DNA of 64,000 nucleotides from Renibacterium salmoninarum ATCC 33209 (GCF_000018885.1 NC_010168.1:2170001-2234000), one strand, 5' to 3'. Numbered from the stretch's first letter, positions 1-9,873 are shown. The notes: generated by a model not told the origin, from the letters alone. Translations and numbers: made by a program.

Positions 1-2
1 TC

Positions 3-1265
3 TTTGCACTGCGGATCACAGCTAACGCGAAAGACAGCAGCGATTGGAAGAACAACACCAATCACAAGCCTCGTTTTGTTTTCAGCGGCCAAATCCACGC
101 GCGTGAAATCATCGGTAGCGAGTTTGTCTCTCGATTCACCGCCGACATTCTCAACGGCTACGGAACCGATGCAGAAGCTACCGCCCTGCTTGATTCGACT
201 GAAGTTTGGGTTGTTTTCGGCACTAACCCGGACGGCATCGCTACCGTAGAGAAGGGCCTGAAGACGGCCAGTACCACTTCAAGTGGCGACGGTAACCCGG
301 CAGCCAACAACACCGCTTGGCAGCGCAAAAACATGGACACTGACGGCTACAACGGTGGTACTAGCGACTACACGCGCAGCCAGCCCGGCATCGACTTGAA
401 TCGCAACTGGTCGTATGGCTGGGGCGGCCAGGGCACCTCAAATGATCCGACCGATCAGTCTTACCGCGGCAAAGGCCAGCTTTCGGAGCCAGAGTCCAAA
501 CAGCAAGCGGCCTTCTTCACCCAATTATTTGGCTCGCACCCAGTAACCGACTCGAACCCGGCTCCGGACACCACGCAAGGAACCGTGCTCAACTTGCACA
601 GCTACTCCAACCTGGTGATCTATCCGTATGCCTACGACAACACGGTGATTCCGCCGAACATCGATGCCATTAAGAACCTCGGCTTCCGGCAGAGTTTCTA
701 CAATAATTTCGAAACCGGCACCGCCGGCGATGTCATCTACAACGCTGCTGGTGGCGATATTGACACCATTTACCAAAACAACGGCGTCCCGGCTTACACC
801 TGGGAGATCGGCACCAGCAGCCAGGGCGGATTCTTCCCCGCGTTCTCCCGGACCGAAGGCTTGTACAACAAGTACCGTGGCGGCATTTTCTACGCTGCCA
901 ACGCTGCTTCAGCTCCGTACAAGACACCGGCCGGCCCAACGGTCACGAACCTGACCGGAACTCGCAACAGCGATAAGTCAGTTTCGATCAAGGCAACGGC
1001 AAACGACAATGCCTTTGGCACCAACCCTTCAAGCAGCAAACCTGACGCACAGAATGTTGTTGCTGCAGAGTATTCAGTAGGTAAGCTCCCAGCGGCTGCT
1101 GGACAAGGAACTACCCTGACTCTCACCGATGGAAATGCTAACTCGACTACCGAATCGTTTAACGGAACCGCTAGCAATGTTCCGGACGGCAAGCAGACAA
1201 TCTTCGTTCGCACTAAGGACCCAGACGGCAACTGGGGCCCTGCGAAGGCAGCTTTTGTCCAGTAG
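3..1265 (+). CDS. M14 family zinc carboxypeptidase, 5' end outside window
   Basis: The reading frame is open from the window edge, so the N-terminus (probably with a secretion signal) is missing. The visible 420 residues carry the M14 signatures in order: the zinc ligands in HARE, then NPDG, then GIDLNRNW (substrate-binding Asn-Arg), the third zinc ligand in LHSYS, and the catalytic Glu in YTWEIG. The protein should remove C-terminal residues from peptides, and the family is usually secreted. After the catalytic domain there is an Ala/Thr/Asn-rich beta-type tail of about 110 residues. An internal ATG at 333 is not the start, because zinc ligands lie upstream of it. A terminator-like hairpin follows. 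Confidence 0.9.
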   Translation, partial: FALRITANAKDSSDWKNNTNHKPRFVFSGQIHAREIIGSEFVSRFTADILNGYGTDAEATALLDSTEVWVVFGTNPDGIATVEKGLKTASTTSSGDGNPAANNTAWQRKNMDTDGYNGGTSDYTRSQPGIDLNRNWSYGWGGQGTSNDPTDQSYRGKGQLSEPESKQQAAFFTQLFGSHPVTDSNPAPDTTQGTVLNLHSYSNLVIYPYAYDNTVIPPNIDAIKNLGFRQSFYNNFETGTAGDVIYNAAGGDIDTIYQNNGVPAYTWEIGTSSQGGFFPAFSRTEGLYNKYRGGIFYAANAASAPYKTPAGPTVTNLTGTRNSDKSVSIKATANDNAFGTNPSSSKPDAQNVVAAEYSVGKLPAAAGQGTTLTLTDGNANSTTESFNGTASNVPDGKQTIFVRTKDPDGNWGPAKAAFVQ

Positions 1266-1313
1266 TTTCTTTCGATCAGTAATATCGCTAAATAACTAGA
1301 TATTGCAGCAACA

Positions 1314-1357
1314 AGATGGTGAGGAACTGCCCTGATTCCGGCAGGTTCTCACCATCT
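1314..1357 (+). terminator. Hairpin after the M14 peptidase
   Basis: Imperfect inverted repeat with arms 1314-1331 and 1340-1357 and an 8-nt loop. It starts about 50 bases after the peptidase stop and is followed by a short T run. It is probably a Rho-independent terminator. Confidence 0.6.
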
Positions 1358-1459
1358 TTGCTGCCGCATTGTCCTGCCGCGATGGGGAAGAATAAAAAAG
1401 ATCCAAAATTTATCGAGAATGTGTCAGTAACATGCTTCTACGTCCCGTAGAATATTTTT

Positions 1460-1810
1460 ATGGACTTCGTCAAATACTTATTGATATTTCTGCACATTCT
1501 GGGTGGCGCGGCAATCGTGGGCGGCTGGTTCGCCAACTTTAAAAAGCCCACCATCTTGCCCATCCAACTCTGGGGCGCAATTGCGCAACTTGTCACCGGA
1601 CTGGCACTGGTTTGCCTAGCGGGAGCCACGCACGCGCCGTTGAACTACATCAAGATCACCGTCAAACTGTTGATCGCCATCGTGGTTTTGGTGCCAGCGA
1701 TCATTGGCTTCCGTAAAGCACAAAAGAACGAGCCGGTTTCCACCGGGCTGGCACACGCCGTTGGCGGAATGGCCCTGATCAATATCGCAGTGGCAACGCT
1801 CTGGCACTAA
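1460..1810 (+). CDS. Small integral membrane protein, unknown function
   Basis: The 116 residues are almost wholly hydrophobic. About four transmembrane segments are visible, near residues 4-22, 30-52, 62-82 and 95-114, joined by short charged loops (for example RKAQKNEP). No catalytic motif is seen. Similar short four-helix proteins occur in Arthrobacter relatives, but I cannot assign a function. It lies between two hairpins, so it is probably transcribed alone. The ATG at 1460 lacks a strong ribosome binding site. Confidence 0.7.
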   Translation: MDFVKYLLIFLHILGGAAIVGGWFANFKKPTILPIQLWGAIAQLVTGLALVCLAGATHAPLNYIKITVKLLIAIVVLVPAIIGFRKAQKNEPVSTGLAHAVGGMALINIAVATLWH

Positions 1811-1852
1811 TTTTGTCTAGGGCTACAAATGCACTGGTGTAGCAGTCACCCC

Positions 1853-1887
1853 GTTGGCTCGCGTCCAATTCCTTGGCGCGAGCCAAC
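1853..1887 (+). terminator. Hairpin after the small membrane protein
   Basis: Perfect 11-bp inverted repeat (1853-1863 and 1877-1887) with a 13-nt loop, 42 bases after the stop. No strong T run follows. Confidence 0.5.
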
Positions 1888-1998
1888 TGTGCGTTCAGGC
1901 TAGCAACTTGCCTCGGATTGGCAAGGTTCTGGGAATCGATGCCACGAGCTACCTAGGATGGACTAGCAAGTAATTTTCATCCCGAGGAAAGAGCGATA

Positions 1999-2427
1999 AT
2001 GGCGACCGTACGTACAGCACACACAGTATGGCAAGGCGATCTGCCCACCGGCAGCGGTCAGGTAACTCTGGACAGCTCCGGGCTGGGCACTTATTACGTC
2101 ACCTGGAAGGCACGCGCAGAACAAGCCGAAGGCAAAACCAGCCCCGAGGAACTGATCGCAGCAGCACATTCTGCATGCTTTTCGATGGCCTTCAGCCATG
2201 CCTTGGGCGAAGAAGGTAAGGTGCCCAACAATGTACAGACGACGGCGGATGTTAGCTTCCAGCCTGGCGAAGGCATCACCGGCATCCATCTGACGCTCAA
2301 AGCCTCGGTTCCGGAACTCAGCGAAGAAGATTTCCAGCGAATCGCCCAGGGCGCCAAAACTGGCTGCCCGGTATCAGCAGCGCTGACTGGCACCACGATC
2401 ACCCTTGAAGCAACGCTAGAGTCCTGA
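1999..2427 (+). CDS. OsmC/Ohr family peroxidase-like protein
   Basis: The 142-residue length is normal for the OsmC family. The two family cysteines are present: Cys60 in AAHSACFSM and Cys123 in GCPVSAAL, with the conserved Glu in SPEEL before the first. Family members reduce organic hydroperoxides in the cytoplasm with thiols as donors, so a role in peroxide resistance is likely. The SPEELIAAAHSAC spacing fits OsmC proper rather than Ohr. It is bounded downstream by a strong hairpin. Confidence 0.88.
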   Translation: MATVRTAHTVWQGDLPTGSGQVTLDSSGLGTYYVTWKARAEQAEGKTSPEELIAAAHSACFSMAFSHALGEEGKVPNNVQTTADVSFQPGEGITGIHLTLKASVPELSEEDFQRIAQGAKTGCPVSAALTGTTITLEATLES

Positions 2428-2439
2428 TCCTTACGATTC

Positions 2440-2481
2440 ACGGACAAGGCCGCTCGGAAACATTCGAGCGGCCTTGTCCGT
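2440..2481 (+). terminator. Strong hairpin between OsmC and AhpD-like genes
   Basis: Perfect 17-bp GC-rich inverted repeat (2440-2456 and 2465-2481) with an 8-nt loop, directly after the OsmC stop. It should end that transcript. Confidence 0.75.
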
Positions 2482-2496
2482 CTTAAGCTGGGCAGT

Positions 2497-2952
2497 ATGA
2501 GTGAAGATCAAGCACGCCGAATCCGTATTCCGAAACTCCGGCCAGAATTTTATAAATCGCTTTCCGCAATGGATGCGGCTGGCGCTGAAGGCCTCGATGC
2601 CAAGCTAGTCGAACTAATTCGAATTCGTTCTTCGCAGTTGAACAATTGCGCATTCTGCCTAGATATCCATCTCACGGATGCACGTGAGAAGGGCGAATCT
2701 CAGCAACGATTAGACGTCCTGAGCGCTTGGCACGAAGCGCCGTCGTTTTTTACCGAGCAAGAACAAGCCGCCTTGGAACTCACTGAAACAATGACCTTGC
2801 TACCTCAGTCTGGCGTCCCGCACCTGATTTATCAGCGCGCGGCCAACGCCTTCGGCGACGACGAACTTTCAGGTGTGATGGCAACAATTATTGCCATTAA
2901 CGCTTGGAACAGAATCGGTGTGGCAACTCAGCTCAGTCCGAAGCAGCGCTGA
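2497..2952 (+). CDS. AhpD-like carboxymuconolactone decarboxylase family protein
   Basis: This 151-residue protein has the CxxC-x3-H redox motif (Cys51, Cys54, His58 in NNCAFCLDIH) typical of AhpD-like alkylhydroperoxidases. The helical CMD fold is expected from the LVELIRIRSSQ and ELTETMTLL segments. Proteins of this type probably act as thiol peroxidases or redox partners in the cytoplasm. Its position next to an OsmC gene suggests a small peroxide-defence locus. The 3' end shares a hairpin with the convergent tricorn gene. Confidence 0.85.
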   Translation: MSEDQARRIRIPKLRPEFYKSLSAMDAAGAEGLDAKLVELIRIRSSQLNNCAFCLDIHLTDAREKGESQQRLDVLSAWHEAPSFFTEQEQAALELTETMTLLPQSGVPHLIYQRAANAFGDDELSGVMATIIAINAWNRIGVATQLSPKQR

Positions 2953-2968
2953 GCTCCCACACCGATTC
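2912..2968. terminator. Nested hairpin over the convergent gene ends
   Basis: An outer 12-bp perfect stem (2912-2923 and 2957-2968) encloses a shorter inner stem near 2931-2936 and 2949-2954. It lies over the end of the AhpD-like gene and stops just before the end of the convergent tricorn gene, so it could terminate both transcripts. Confidence 0.5.
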
Positions 2969-2971
2969 CGA

Positions 2972-5900
2972 CTACTCCGAGACCTGCGGCCTGGGCGGTA
3001 AAGCCCCGGGCCGTAGGTTTCGGTAACCGCTGTGCGCTGGTGCCCGATCAGTGGGGATTTCGCTGAGCATTTCGCGCAATACGCCCAAGCCGTATTCAAG
3101 CTGTGGATCAATGCCAGCTGCGTGCGCCTGCGGCGGAAACTGAACCTCAATATCCGGATCGACCCCGTAGTTTTCCACGGACCAGCCAACTCCCCCGCTA
3201 AACCAAAACGCGTAACGCGACTGGGTGACTAGGGTGCCATCGGCAAGCGAGAACTTCGCGTCGATGCCCACCACTCCGCCCCACGTTCGCATGCCAATTA
3301 CCGGCCCAATGCCCCTGATCTTGGCGACCTGAGTGATGATGTCCCCGTCTGATCCAGCGAATTCATCGGTGAGGATCACCACCGGGCCACGCGGCGAAAA
3401 TGCCGGGTATGTCTGGTCCTGCACGGCCCGCGACCTGGTCCACGCGCTGACTTTCCGGCCAATCAACTCCGCAACCAGTTGCGAGGTATGGCCGCCTCGA
3501 TTACGCCGCACGTCAATGACTACCGCATCCTTGCTAAATTCCGAATCCAAGTCCCGGTGTAGCTGGGCCCAGCCCCAAGCCTGCATGTCCGGCACGTGCA
3601 GATATCCGAACTGATTCTGCGATGCGTCTCGGACAAACTTCCGATTCCGACTAACCCAATCTTGGTAACGGAGCCTGTCTTCATCGGCGATTGGCACAAT
3701 TGCGACCCGACGTTGGAAGCCGGCTTTTTCACCATGCCCCTCGCCATTGCGCACGGTTAGTTCCACGATCTTGCCGGCGGCGCCTGCCAATAATGGATCC
3801 GGGCCAGCTGCGGTAAGCTCAACGCCATCGATTGCCATAATGACATCGCCTGGCTCAATTGCGGCTCCGGGAACCTCAAACGGCGAACGTGCTTTGGAGT
3901 CAGACGATTCGCCGGGCAAGACGCTTTGCACCGTCCAACCAGCTTCGGTTTGGCTAATCTGCGCACCTAACCGACCTTGTGGCCTGGTTCCCGGTTCGAC
4001 TAACACGCGGGGCTTAACGTACGCATGCGACGTACCCAATTCGCCGTGCAGCTCCCAGAGTAAATCGACCAAATCATCGGCTGAGCCCAACCGGTCAACG
4101 ATCGGCCGATAACTGTCGTACACGCCTGACCAATCAATTCCAGCCATGTCTTCAGTCCAGTAAAAATCACGCTGCAATCGCCAAGCTTCATCGAACGCTT
4201 GGCCCCAGACTTTGACCGGGTCAAGTGTTACTCGAATCCGGCTCAGATCAACTTTGACGTTGTCTTGGGACTTCTCATCAGATTTCTTATCGCTTGGCAT
4301 TACTCGGACCTTTGACTCGTGCCGGACCACGAGCTTCTGCCCATCGCCGCTGAGCTGGAAAGAGTCTGCCTCGTCTACAAGGACCGTAATTTCGTGGCTC
4401 TGATATTCAAAACGCTCCAGCCGCGGCGCAACTTCCGGGTCAGCAATATTTGCTTTACCGTCACCGCTGACTCCGGCCAGCTCGCCGTTGAGCCAAAGCA
4501 ACCCGCCATCAACGGCTAAAGCATCACGGTAATTGCCTTGTGCCACCGGAATCCCGATGATTCGTTGCGGAAGACCGGCGACGTCGATGGTTGTCTTTGC
4601 TGGAGAATCCCCTGCGCCAGTTTCATTGCTACTCGATTCCTCGCCGTCTGCTTCGTCACTACTGGGCTTGCCCAGTTCGACGCCCGAAACAACCGGCCCA
4701 AATGGTGACGGTGTTTTGGCAGCCAAAGCCAAGAGATAAGGCTTAATCGCTTGGGGAAACGCCAAGTCAAAATTGTGTGTGTCGTAGACCGGATCGAAGC
4801 TACGCCGAGAGAGGAAAGCGATGAACTTTCCGTCCGGGGTGAAGGAGGGCGAGAAATCTCGGAAGCGACCATCTGTAGCGTCAATCGGGTCACCGCCAGC
4901 TACCGATGCCAATCGAATCTGAGCCCGGTCAGATCCCGCACTCGTGGGCTCAGACCAAACTAGCCACAACGAATCAGGGCTGAACGCCAGTTCATCAATA
5001 GCGCCGATCGTGCTGGCAGCCAACTGGCGCAAGGTTCCCGCTGCCACGTCAAGCAAAAGGACATGGCCGTGCTCGGTTCCAATAGCAGCGTATTTTCCGT
5101 CCGGGCTGGTCTCCAAGGCGGCGGCCCGAGCCATATTTGGCACGTCAATCTTGCGAGGCTCAACTAACGAAGGTGCCGACCGAGCGGGAACGCCAGGGGC
5201 AGCCCCTTCGACCAACGGTGAAGCGGACGACCGAGCAGGCGAAACTCCCAGACTCTCCGCGGAATGGTTAACCGAACTCGCTGAAACCGGTTTGGGTAAA
5301 TCGGTATCTGGTTCCGAATCCGGCGTGCCATTACTTGCCGCATTTTGGCTGAACTGATTATTTTGGCTGGCCCCAGCGGCCGGTCGATCGAGCTTGCTGC
5401 TGGCCAGGACCGGGTCCAAAGGAGCTAGATAAATTGATTCTGCGCCACCATGATCGGCCAGGTAGATCACTTGATCGGCACCTAGCGGTCGAGCCAATCG
5501 GGCTCGAACGCCGGGTGTTGCCTCAATCGTCCGGGAAGGACCGTCTTGATGGGTCAGTAAGTGGATCGTGCCGTGTGTTTCAACAAGGCTTGCGCGGCCG
5601 CGCTGATCTGGTCGCAGCTCGGCAAGGTGTTTGGCTGCATTCAAGGGGCTCTTGCGCCGTCCGTTAGCTGCGGAGCCAAGCTCAATGTTCAGTTGAACCG
5701 GTTCCACATCCAAGCCATCCATTAAGAACAAATGACCCGCGGATTCAAAAACTACCCGTTGGCCATCGGTGCTGGCGTGCCGAACGTAGAAACCTTCATG
5801 GTCGGTGTGCCTGCGCAGTTTTTTGCCATTTGGCTTGACCGAGTACAGATTGCCGTAGCCCTCATGGTCCGAAAGAAACGCGATTCGGTCCCCGATCCAC

Positions 5901-6502
5901 ATTGGATCAACCAAGTTGCTCTGCAGCTCCGGAAGCAACCTGACGAACTCGCCGGAACCGTCTCGATCGACCCACAGCTTGCCCGCGGTGCCACCACCAT
6001 AGCGTTTCCACCACGCTGGCTCCCGTGAATATGGCGAAGAAATAACCAGCGGCTTTTCGTCACCAACCACCGGCCCGTAGGCAATGGAATCTATGGGACC
6101 GTAGGGAAGTTGGCTGCGCGAACCGTCTGTCGTCGACACGGCATAGCCCAGCGTCAGACTCGATTCAGGCTGTTCAAAGGCGCTTGCGACCAACGCCGAA
6201 CCGTCCGGCGTGAAGCCGCGAAACTTCGTTGAAGCGTGACCAAACCAGGTCAATCTTTGCAAATCACCGCCAGCTACTGGCACACACACCAGCTCGGGCA
6301 CTGAGCCTTGGATGACAGTCCACAACAGCTTGCTGCCATCCGGTGAAAAACGAGGGTTTTTGGCTGGCAAGCCCAACGAAGAGACGCGCCAGGCGCGCCC
6401 TCCGCTCAGAGGAGCGAGCCAAACATCGTCCTCGGCGACGAAGGTAACCAGGTCGCCATGCAGATGCGGAAAACGGAGATAGTGCGAAGACTGATCGGTC
6501 AT
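2972..6502 (-). CDS. Tricorn-type protease (S41 family), full length
   Basis: At 1176 residues this is a complete tricorn protease homologue: N-terminal beta-propeller repeats (many D-G/S-x-R/L blades, roughly residues 1-650), then the C1, PDZ and C2 parts. Catalytic residues are visible: Ser-His in GTSHAY (about residue 825), Ser-Asp in EFAGSDGD (about 1050) and the Glu in VENYGVDPD (about 1109). Tricorn acts downstream of the proteasome, cutting its products into short peptides in the cytoplasm. A Ser/Pro/Asn-rich, low-complexity insert of about 80 residues lies between the propellers (about residues 365-445). It is divergent from the epimerase gene. Confidence 0.93.
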   Translation of the reverse strand: MTDQSSHYLRFPHLHGDLVTFVAEDDVWLAPLSGGRAWRVSSLGLPAKNPRFSPDGSKLLWTVIQGSVPELVCVPVAGGDLQRLTWFGHASTKFRGFTPDGSALVASAFEQPESSLTLGYAVSTTDGSRSQLPYGPIDSIAYGPVVGDEKPLVISSPYSREPAWWKRYGGGTAGKLWVDRDGSGEFVRLLPELQSNLVDPMWIGDRIAFLSDHEGYGNLYSVKPNGKKLRRHTDHEGFYVRHASTDGQRVVFESAGHLFLMDGLDVEPVQLNIELGSAANGRRKSPLNAAKHLAELRPDQRGRASLVETHGTIHLLTHQDGPSRTIEATPGVRARLARPLGADQVIYLADHGGAESIYLAPLDPVLASSKLDRPAAGASQNNQFSQNAASNGTPDSEPDTDLPKPVSASSVNHSAESLGVSPARSSASPLVEGAAPGVPARSAPSLVEPRKIDVPNMARAAALETSPDGKYAAIGTEHGHVLLLDVAAGTLRQLAASTIGAIDELAFSPDSLWLVWSEPTSAGSDRAQIRLASVAGGDPIDATDGRFRDFSPSFTPDGKFIAFLSRRSFDPVYDTHNFDLAFPQAIKPYLLALAAKTPSPFGPVVSGVELGKPSSDEADGEESSSNETGAGDSPAKTTIDVAGLPQRIIGIPVAQGNYRDALAVDGGLLWLNGELAGVSGDGKANIADPEVAPRLERFEYQSHEITVLVDEADSFQLSGDGQKLVVRHESKVRVMPSDKKSDEKSQDNVKVDLSRIRVTLDPVKVWGQAFDEAWRLQRDFYWTEDMAGIDWSGVYDSYRPIVDRLGSADDLVDLLWELHGELGTSHAYVKPRVLVEPGTRPQGRLGAQISQTEAGWTVQSVLPGESSDSKARSPFEVPGAAIEPGDVIMAIDGVELTAAGPDPLLAGAAGKIVELTVRNGEGHGEKAGFQRRVAIVPIADEDRLRYQDWVSRNRKFVRDASQNQFGYLHVPDMQAWGWAQLHRDLDSEFSKDAVVIDVRRNRGGHTSQLVAELIGRKVSAWTRSRAVQDQTYPAFSPRGPVVILTDEFAGSDGDIITQVAKIRGIGPVIGMRTWGGVVGIDAKFSLADGTLVTQSRYAFWFSGGVGWSVENYGVDPDIEVQFPPQAHAAGIDPQLEYGLGVLREMLSEIPTDRAPAHSGYRNLRPGALPPRPQVSE

Positions 6503-6586
6503 GAATCGATCTTAGTCACATAGCACTGACAGTCCGAGAGTCCCGGCTGATTGACTTTTCAACCGTAAGAGGTGATCCAATGGAGT

Positions 6587-7492
6587 ATGCGGGTATTAAT
6601 CTCCGGAGCGTCAGGAATGATCGGCACGGCCCTCACGACGGCCTTGCGCAACAGTGGCGATGAAGTTCGCCGGTTGGTGCGCAGAACGCCGCAGACGGCG
6701 GAAGAAATCGCTTGGGACCCGGCGGCAGGGCAGCTGGATCCCAAGGTATTCGACGGCGTAGACGCGGTAGTAAATCTCTCTGGGTCATTGGTTATTCAGC
6801 CGCCACGGCGCTGGACACGAGCTTTTATTGAGGAACTGTATTCTTCGAGACTCGAGTCTACTAGGACGTTGGTAGAGGCAATGCAAAAGGCCGATACCCC
6901 GCCGCCGGTTTTTGTCAGTCAATCTGGCAAAGATTTCTATGGCGAGGGTGGCGAATTCGACGAAAGCTCAGCGCAAGACCACGGCACCGTGCTTTCGGAT
7001 CTTTGCGGCCAATGGGAAGACGCAGCAAGTCAGGCACCGGCTGAAACGCAAACTTCCTTCCTACGCACAGGCATTGTCTTGGGACCCAAAGGTGGTGCAC
7101 TGGGGAAACTGCTCATCCCGCTTCGATTGGGTGTCGGTGGACGGCTTGGCAGCGGAAAACAATTCTGGCCATGGATTGCGCTTCCTGACCACATTGCAGC
7201 AATCCAGTTCTTGCTAAAAAACCCCGTCCACGGGCCGGTCAATATGGGCGCCCCGCAGAATGCCACGGTAAGCGAAATTGTCAGCGAGCTTGGGCGGGCG
7301 TTGCACCGCCCGACAGTCATTCCGGTGCCTTCATTTTTGCTCAAAATTGGTCTGGGACGAGCAGCCGAAGAGGTGCTTCTGGGCAGCACTACTATGCGAC
7401 CCGGCGTGCTCTTGACCCAGGGCTTTGAGTTTAAGTACCCAGATCTTGCCAGCGCAGCAGCTTGGGTGGCCGAAGAAATTCGGCACTCCTAG
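6587..7492 (+). CDS. TIGR01777 family NAD(P)-binding epimerase-like protein
   Basis: The protein opens with the Rossmann motif MRVLISGASGMIGTAL (GxSGxxG) and keeps the family features VNLSG, SSRLESTR and a C-terminal DUF1731-like end (PSFLLKIGLGRAAEEVLLGS). The extended-SDR fold is clear, but the substrate of this family is unknown. I prefer the ATG at 6587 to an upstream GTG at 6572, because the Rossmann strand begins there and AGAGGT lies upstream. In relatives this gene sits near the lipoate genes, as here. Confidence 0.85.
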   Translation: MRVLISGASGMIGTALTTALRNSGDEVRRLVRRTPQTAEEIAWDPAAGQLDPKVFDGVDAVVNLSGSLVIQPPRRWTRAFIEELYSSRLESTRTLVEAMQKADTPPPVFVSQSGKDFYGEGGEFDESSAQDHGTVLSDLCGQWEDAASQAPAETQTSFLRTGIVLGPKGGALGKLLIPLRLGVGGRLGSGKQFWPWIALPDHIAAIQFLLKNPVHGPVNMGAPQNATVSEIVSELGRALHRPTVIPVPSFLLKIGLGRAAEEVLLGSTTMRPGVLLTQGFEFKYPDLASAAAWVAEEIRHS

Positions 7493-7494
7493 GC

Positions 7495-9084
7495 TTAGTT
7501 GTCCGCTTCGACCTCGGAAATTAGCCATTTTCCTGCATTTTTGACCATGATAAATCGCAAATCTTGGACTCGGGATGAGGCTTACACCTTGACCTTCTCC
7601 CGCTGCGCATTGAGCTCGGCAAACGGGCTCAGCTCCACACGAACCTTCAGCTCAGTCCGAGTGTCGATGGCAACAGGACGGACATCAAGAACCACCACTG
7701 AGAATCCGTCCAGAAAATGCTTTTGGGTAATCAACTGTTCGAGTTTCTGCTGGTCAATGGCCATCGCCGAAGATCCCATCAGATTGACTTCCTTCAATAG
7801 CTCAGCATTTGCTGTTCGAAATTCTTCTGCGCGCAACCAGCTAATGCCACGAATCGCTTGACCTGGATCAGGGTCGTTCAACTCCCGTTGTCGATCCGCA
7901 GGAATGGCAGCAGCTGACGCGGTTGCGCCGGCCTGAACAGATTCCTTTCCGTTGCCCGGTAACGATCCGTTGCCCGGTAGAAAGTCATTCAGTAAAAATG
8001 CGCCAGTAGCGCCACAGAACACTACGATCACGGCAGCAATGACTCGGGCCGGATGTAATCCGAAAAATTTCTGTGCAGCCCGCTTAGAAAACCGTTCGCG
8101 CTGCTTCTTTGCTCGACGGCGTCCGGTGTGCAAATCGGCGTTGGGCATCGGCTTTGACGTGGACCGCACCCGTATTTGTCGTCTAGTTAGCATTTGCGGC
8201 AGCACACTAGGGTGCACCGAAGGCATGAGATCCACCGGCTCGGCCGCCGCGCTCCGGTAGATCTCATGGGCCAAATCGTGTGCGTCCGGCCGGTTGGGCC
8301 AATCGGCGTCGAGCCCGCTTATCAATGCAGTCAACAAAGCATCCGGCACCATTTGCCGCATCTGATCCGAAATCTGGCCGGTTGGTTCGGGCGCACGGCC
8401 GAATAGGCGCCACCACCCGACAGCACACAAAGCGTAAATATCGGCCGCTATGGTGGCGCTCAGACTATTCTCTCCGCTAGCGCGCCTCGATGGTTGGGTA
8501 CGCCGAAATCCCTGTGGATCGATAAAGCCTTCCGTGCCGATAACAAGATCGTCACTTGATTCACCGATGATCCGCGCTAAGCCCAAGTCAGCCATTAGTG
8601 GCTTACCTACCGCGCTAAAGAGAATGTTTCCCAGGGACATGTCTCCGTGCGTCACTCCTTGTCCATGCAGAAATTCAAGTACCTGAAACATCGGGGTCAG
8701 CACGGTGACCGTCTCCCCCGGGCTCAAAGAACCGCGGCAAGTCAAAACCGCAGCTAGTGAACCGCCCGCAGCGAAATCCATTAACAATCCCGACACACCA
8801 CCCCATTCGTCTGTGAGTTTGACCACATAATGAACTGGCAATAAGTGACTATGACGGAAGTTGGTCAAGATTCTGACCTCGCGTCGCAGCTGATCCGCTG
8901 AAGTCAGATCCCTGTCGCTGCCAAGTTCCGACATTGCGGGTGGAAAACATTTGAGTGCCCGCTCTAGCCCGTCATCGCCGTGAAGCAACCAGACTTGTGC
9001 GGCTGAGCCAACACCAATGAGACGACCTGTCGTAAATTCGCGCACGACGGGTGCTGTGAGCGGAAATCCCTTTTCCATACTCAA
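7495..9084 (-). pseudogene. Membrane-anchored Ser/Thr protein kinase, cut short by an in-frame stop
   Basis: The 500-residue open part has the glycine loop GVGSAAQVW (24-32), Lys45, Glu69, HGDMSLGN with Asp148 and Asn153, and Asp166 in ADLGLA. A transmembrane helix lies near 345-367, with an extracytoplasmic domain after it. It is a non-RD kinase: Gly replaces the Arg of HRD. A TAA at 7582-7584 ends the frame. The same frame then continues for 28 codons (LRFIMVKNAGKWLISEVEADN region) to a second stop at 7495, and this looks like the natural C-terminus. The kinase domain is intact, so a shortened but active protein is possible. Confidence 0.72.
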
Positions 9085-9171
9085 GTGATACCCGAATTGT
9101 AAAATCTTCGCAGAAGTTATCCAAAGGTCATCAATTTAGGCCGCAGGGCCAACAGGGCTACGCTGTTACGC

Positions 9172-9873
9172 ATGATGCTTGAGTTCTCCGAAGTCAGGTT
9201 AGCTCCGAACTTTGTTGACTACATGCAGGCCTGGGAAATGCAACAAAAGCTACACGACGCCGTTGTCGAAGGACAGGCTCCCAGCACTGTGCTACTGCTG
9301 GAACATGCTGCGGTGTATACCGCTGGCAAACGTACCGAAGACCATGAGCGGCCTTTCGACGGTACCCCGGTGATTCCGGTAGACCGTGGTGGGAAGCTCA
9401 CTTGGCACGGACCTGGCCAGCTCGTTGGCTATCCGATTATTGCCTTGGCCGACCCGCACGCGATTCGTGAATACGTTGCGACTCTGGAAGACATTCTGAT
9501 TGCGGTACTGGCTCAATTTGGTATCAAAGGTGAACGCGTCGATGGACGCGCCGGGATTTGGCTACTCGCCGATGCCAAAGGCCCCACCCGAAAAATCGCC
9601 GCGATCGGCATTCGCGTCCACAATGGCGTCACGATGCATGGTTTCTCACTTAATTGCGACAATGATTTAGCCCCGTATGGCCAAATCATCGCCTGCGGTA
9701 TTACGGACGCCGGAGCTACCACGATGGAGCTTGAGACCGGTCGGAATATTTCACCCGCCCAGGTGCTTCCCCACATCATCAAAGAATTCTCAGCACGCGA
9801 AGCAACACTGATCGGAGCACCGGCCCACGAAGCCGTTGTGCCAGCCCGCGCCACAGAAGGAGCAACCCAGTGA
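9172..9873 (+). CDS. lipB: Octanoyl-[acyl-carrier-protein]:protein octanoyltransferase
   Basis: LipB transfers octanoate from ACP to the lipoyl domains of 2-oxoacid dehydrogenases and the glycine cleavage H protein. The active-site Lys141 (TRKIAAIG) and Cys175 ([10 protein letters not shown]) are present, as are [17 protein letters not shown] and HGFSLN. The length of 233 residues is normal. It overlaps lipA by 4 bases, so the two steps of lipoate synthesis are probably co-translated. Two adjacent ATGs (9172, 9175) could serve as start. Confidence 0.95.
   Translation: MMLEFSEVRLAPNFVDYMQAWEMQQKLHDAVVEGQAPSTVLLLEHAAVYTAGKRTEDHERPFDGTPVIPVDRGGKLTWHGPGQLVGYPIIALADPHAIREYVATLEDILIAVLAQFGIKGERVDGRAGIWLLADAKGPTRKIAAIGIRVHNGVTMHGFSLNCDNDLAPYGQIIACGITDAGATTMELETGRNISPAQVLPHIIKEFSAREATLIGAPAHEAVVPARATEGATQ

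Noticed and set aside
7955..7985. Short tandem duplication (LPGNG twice) next to the kinase membrane helix
   Set aside because: A single duplication in a flexible linker. It keeps the frame and has no clear consequence.
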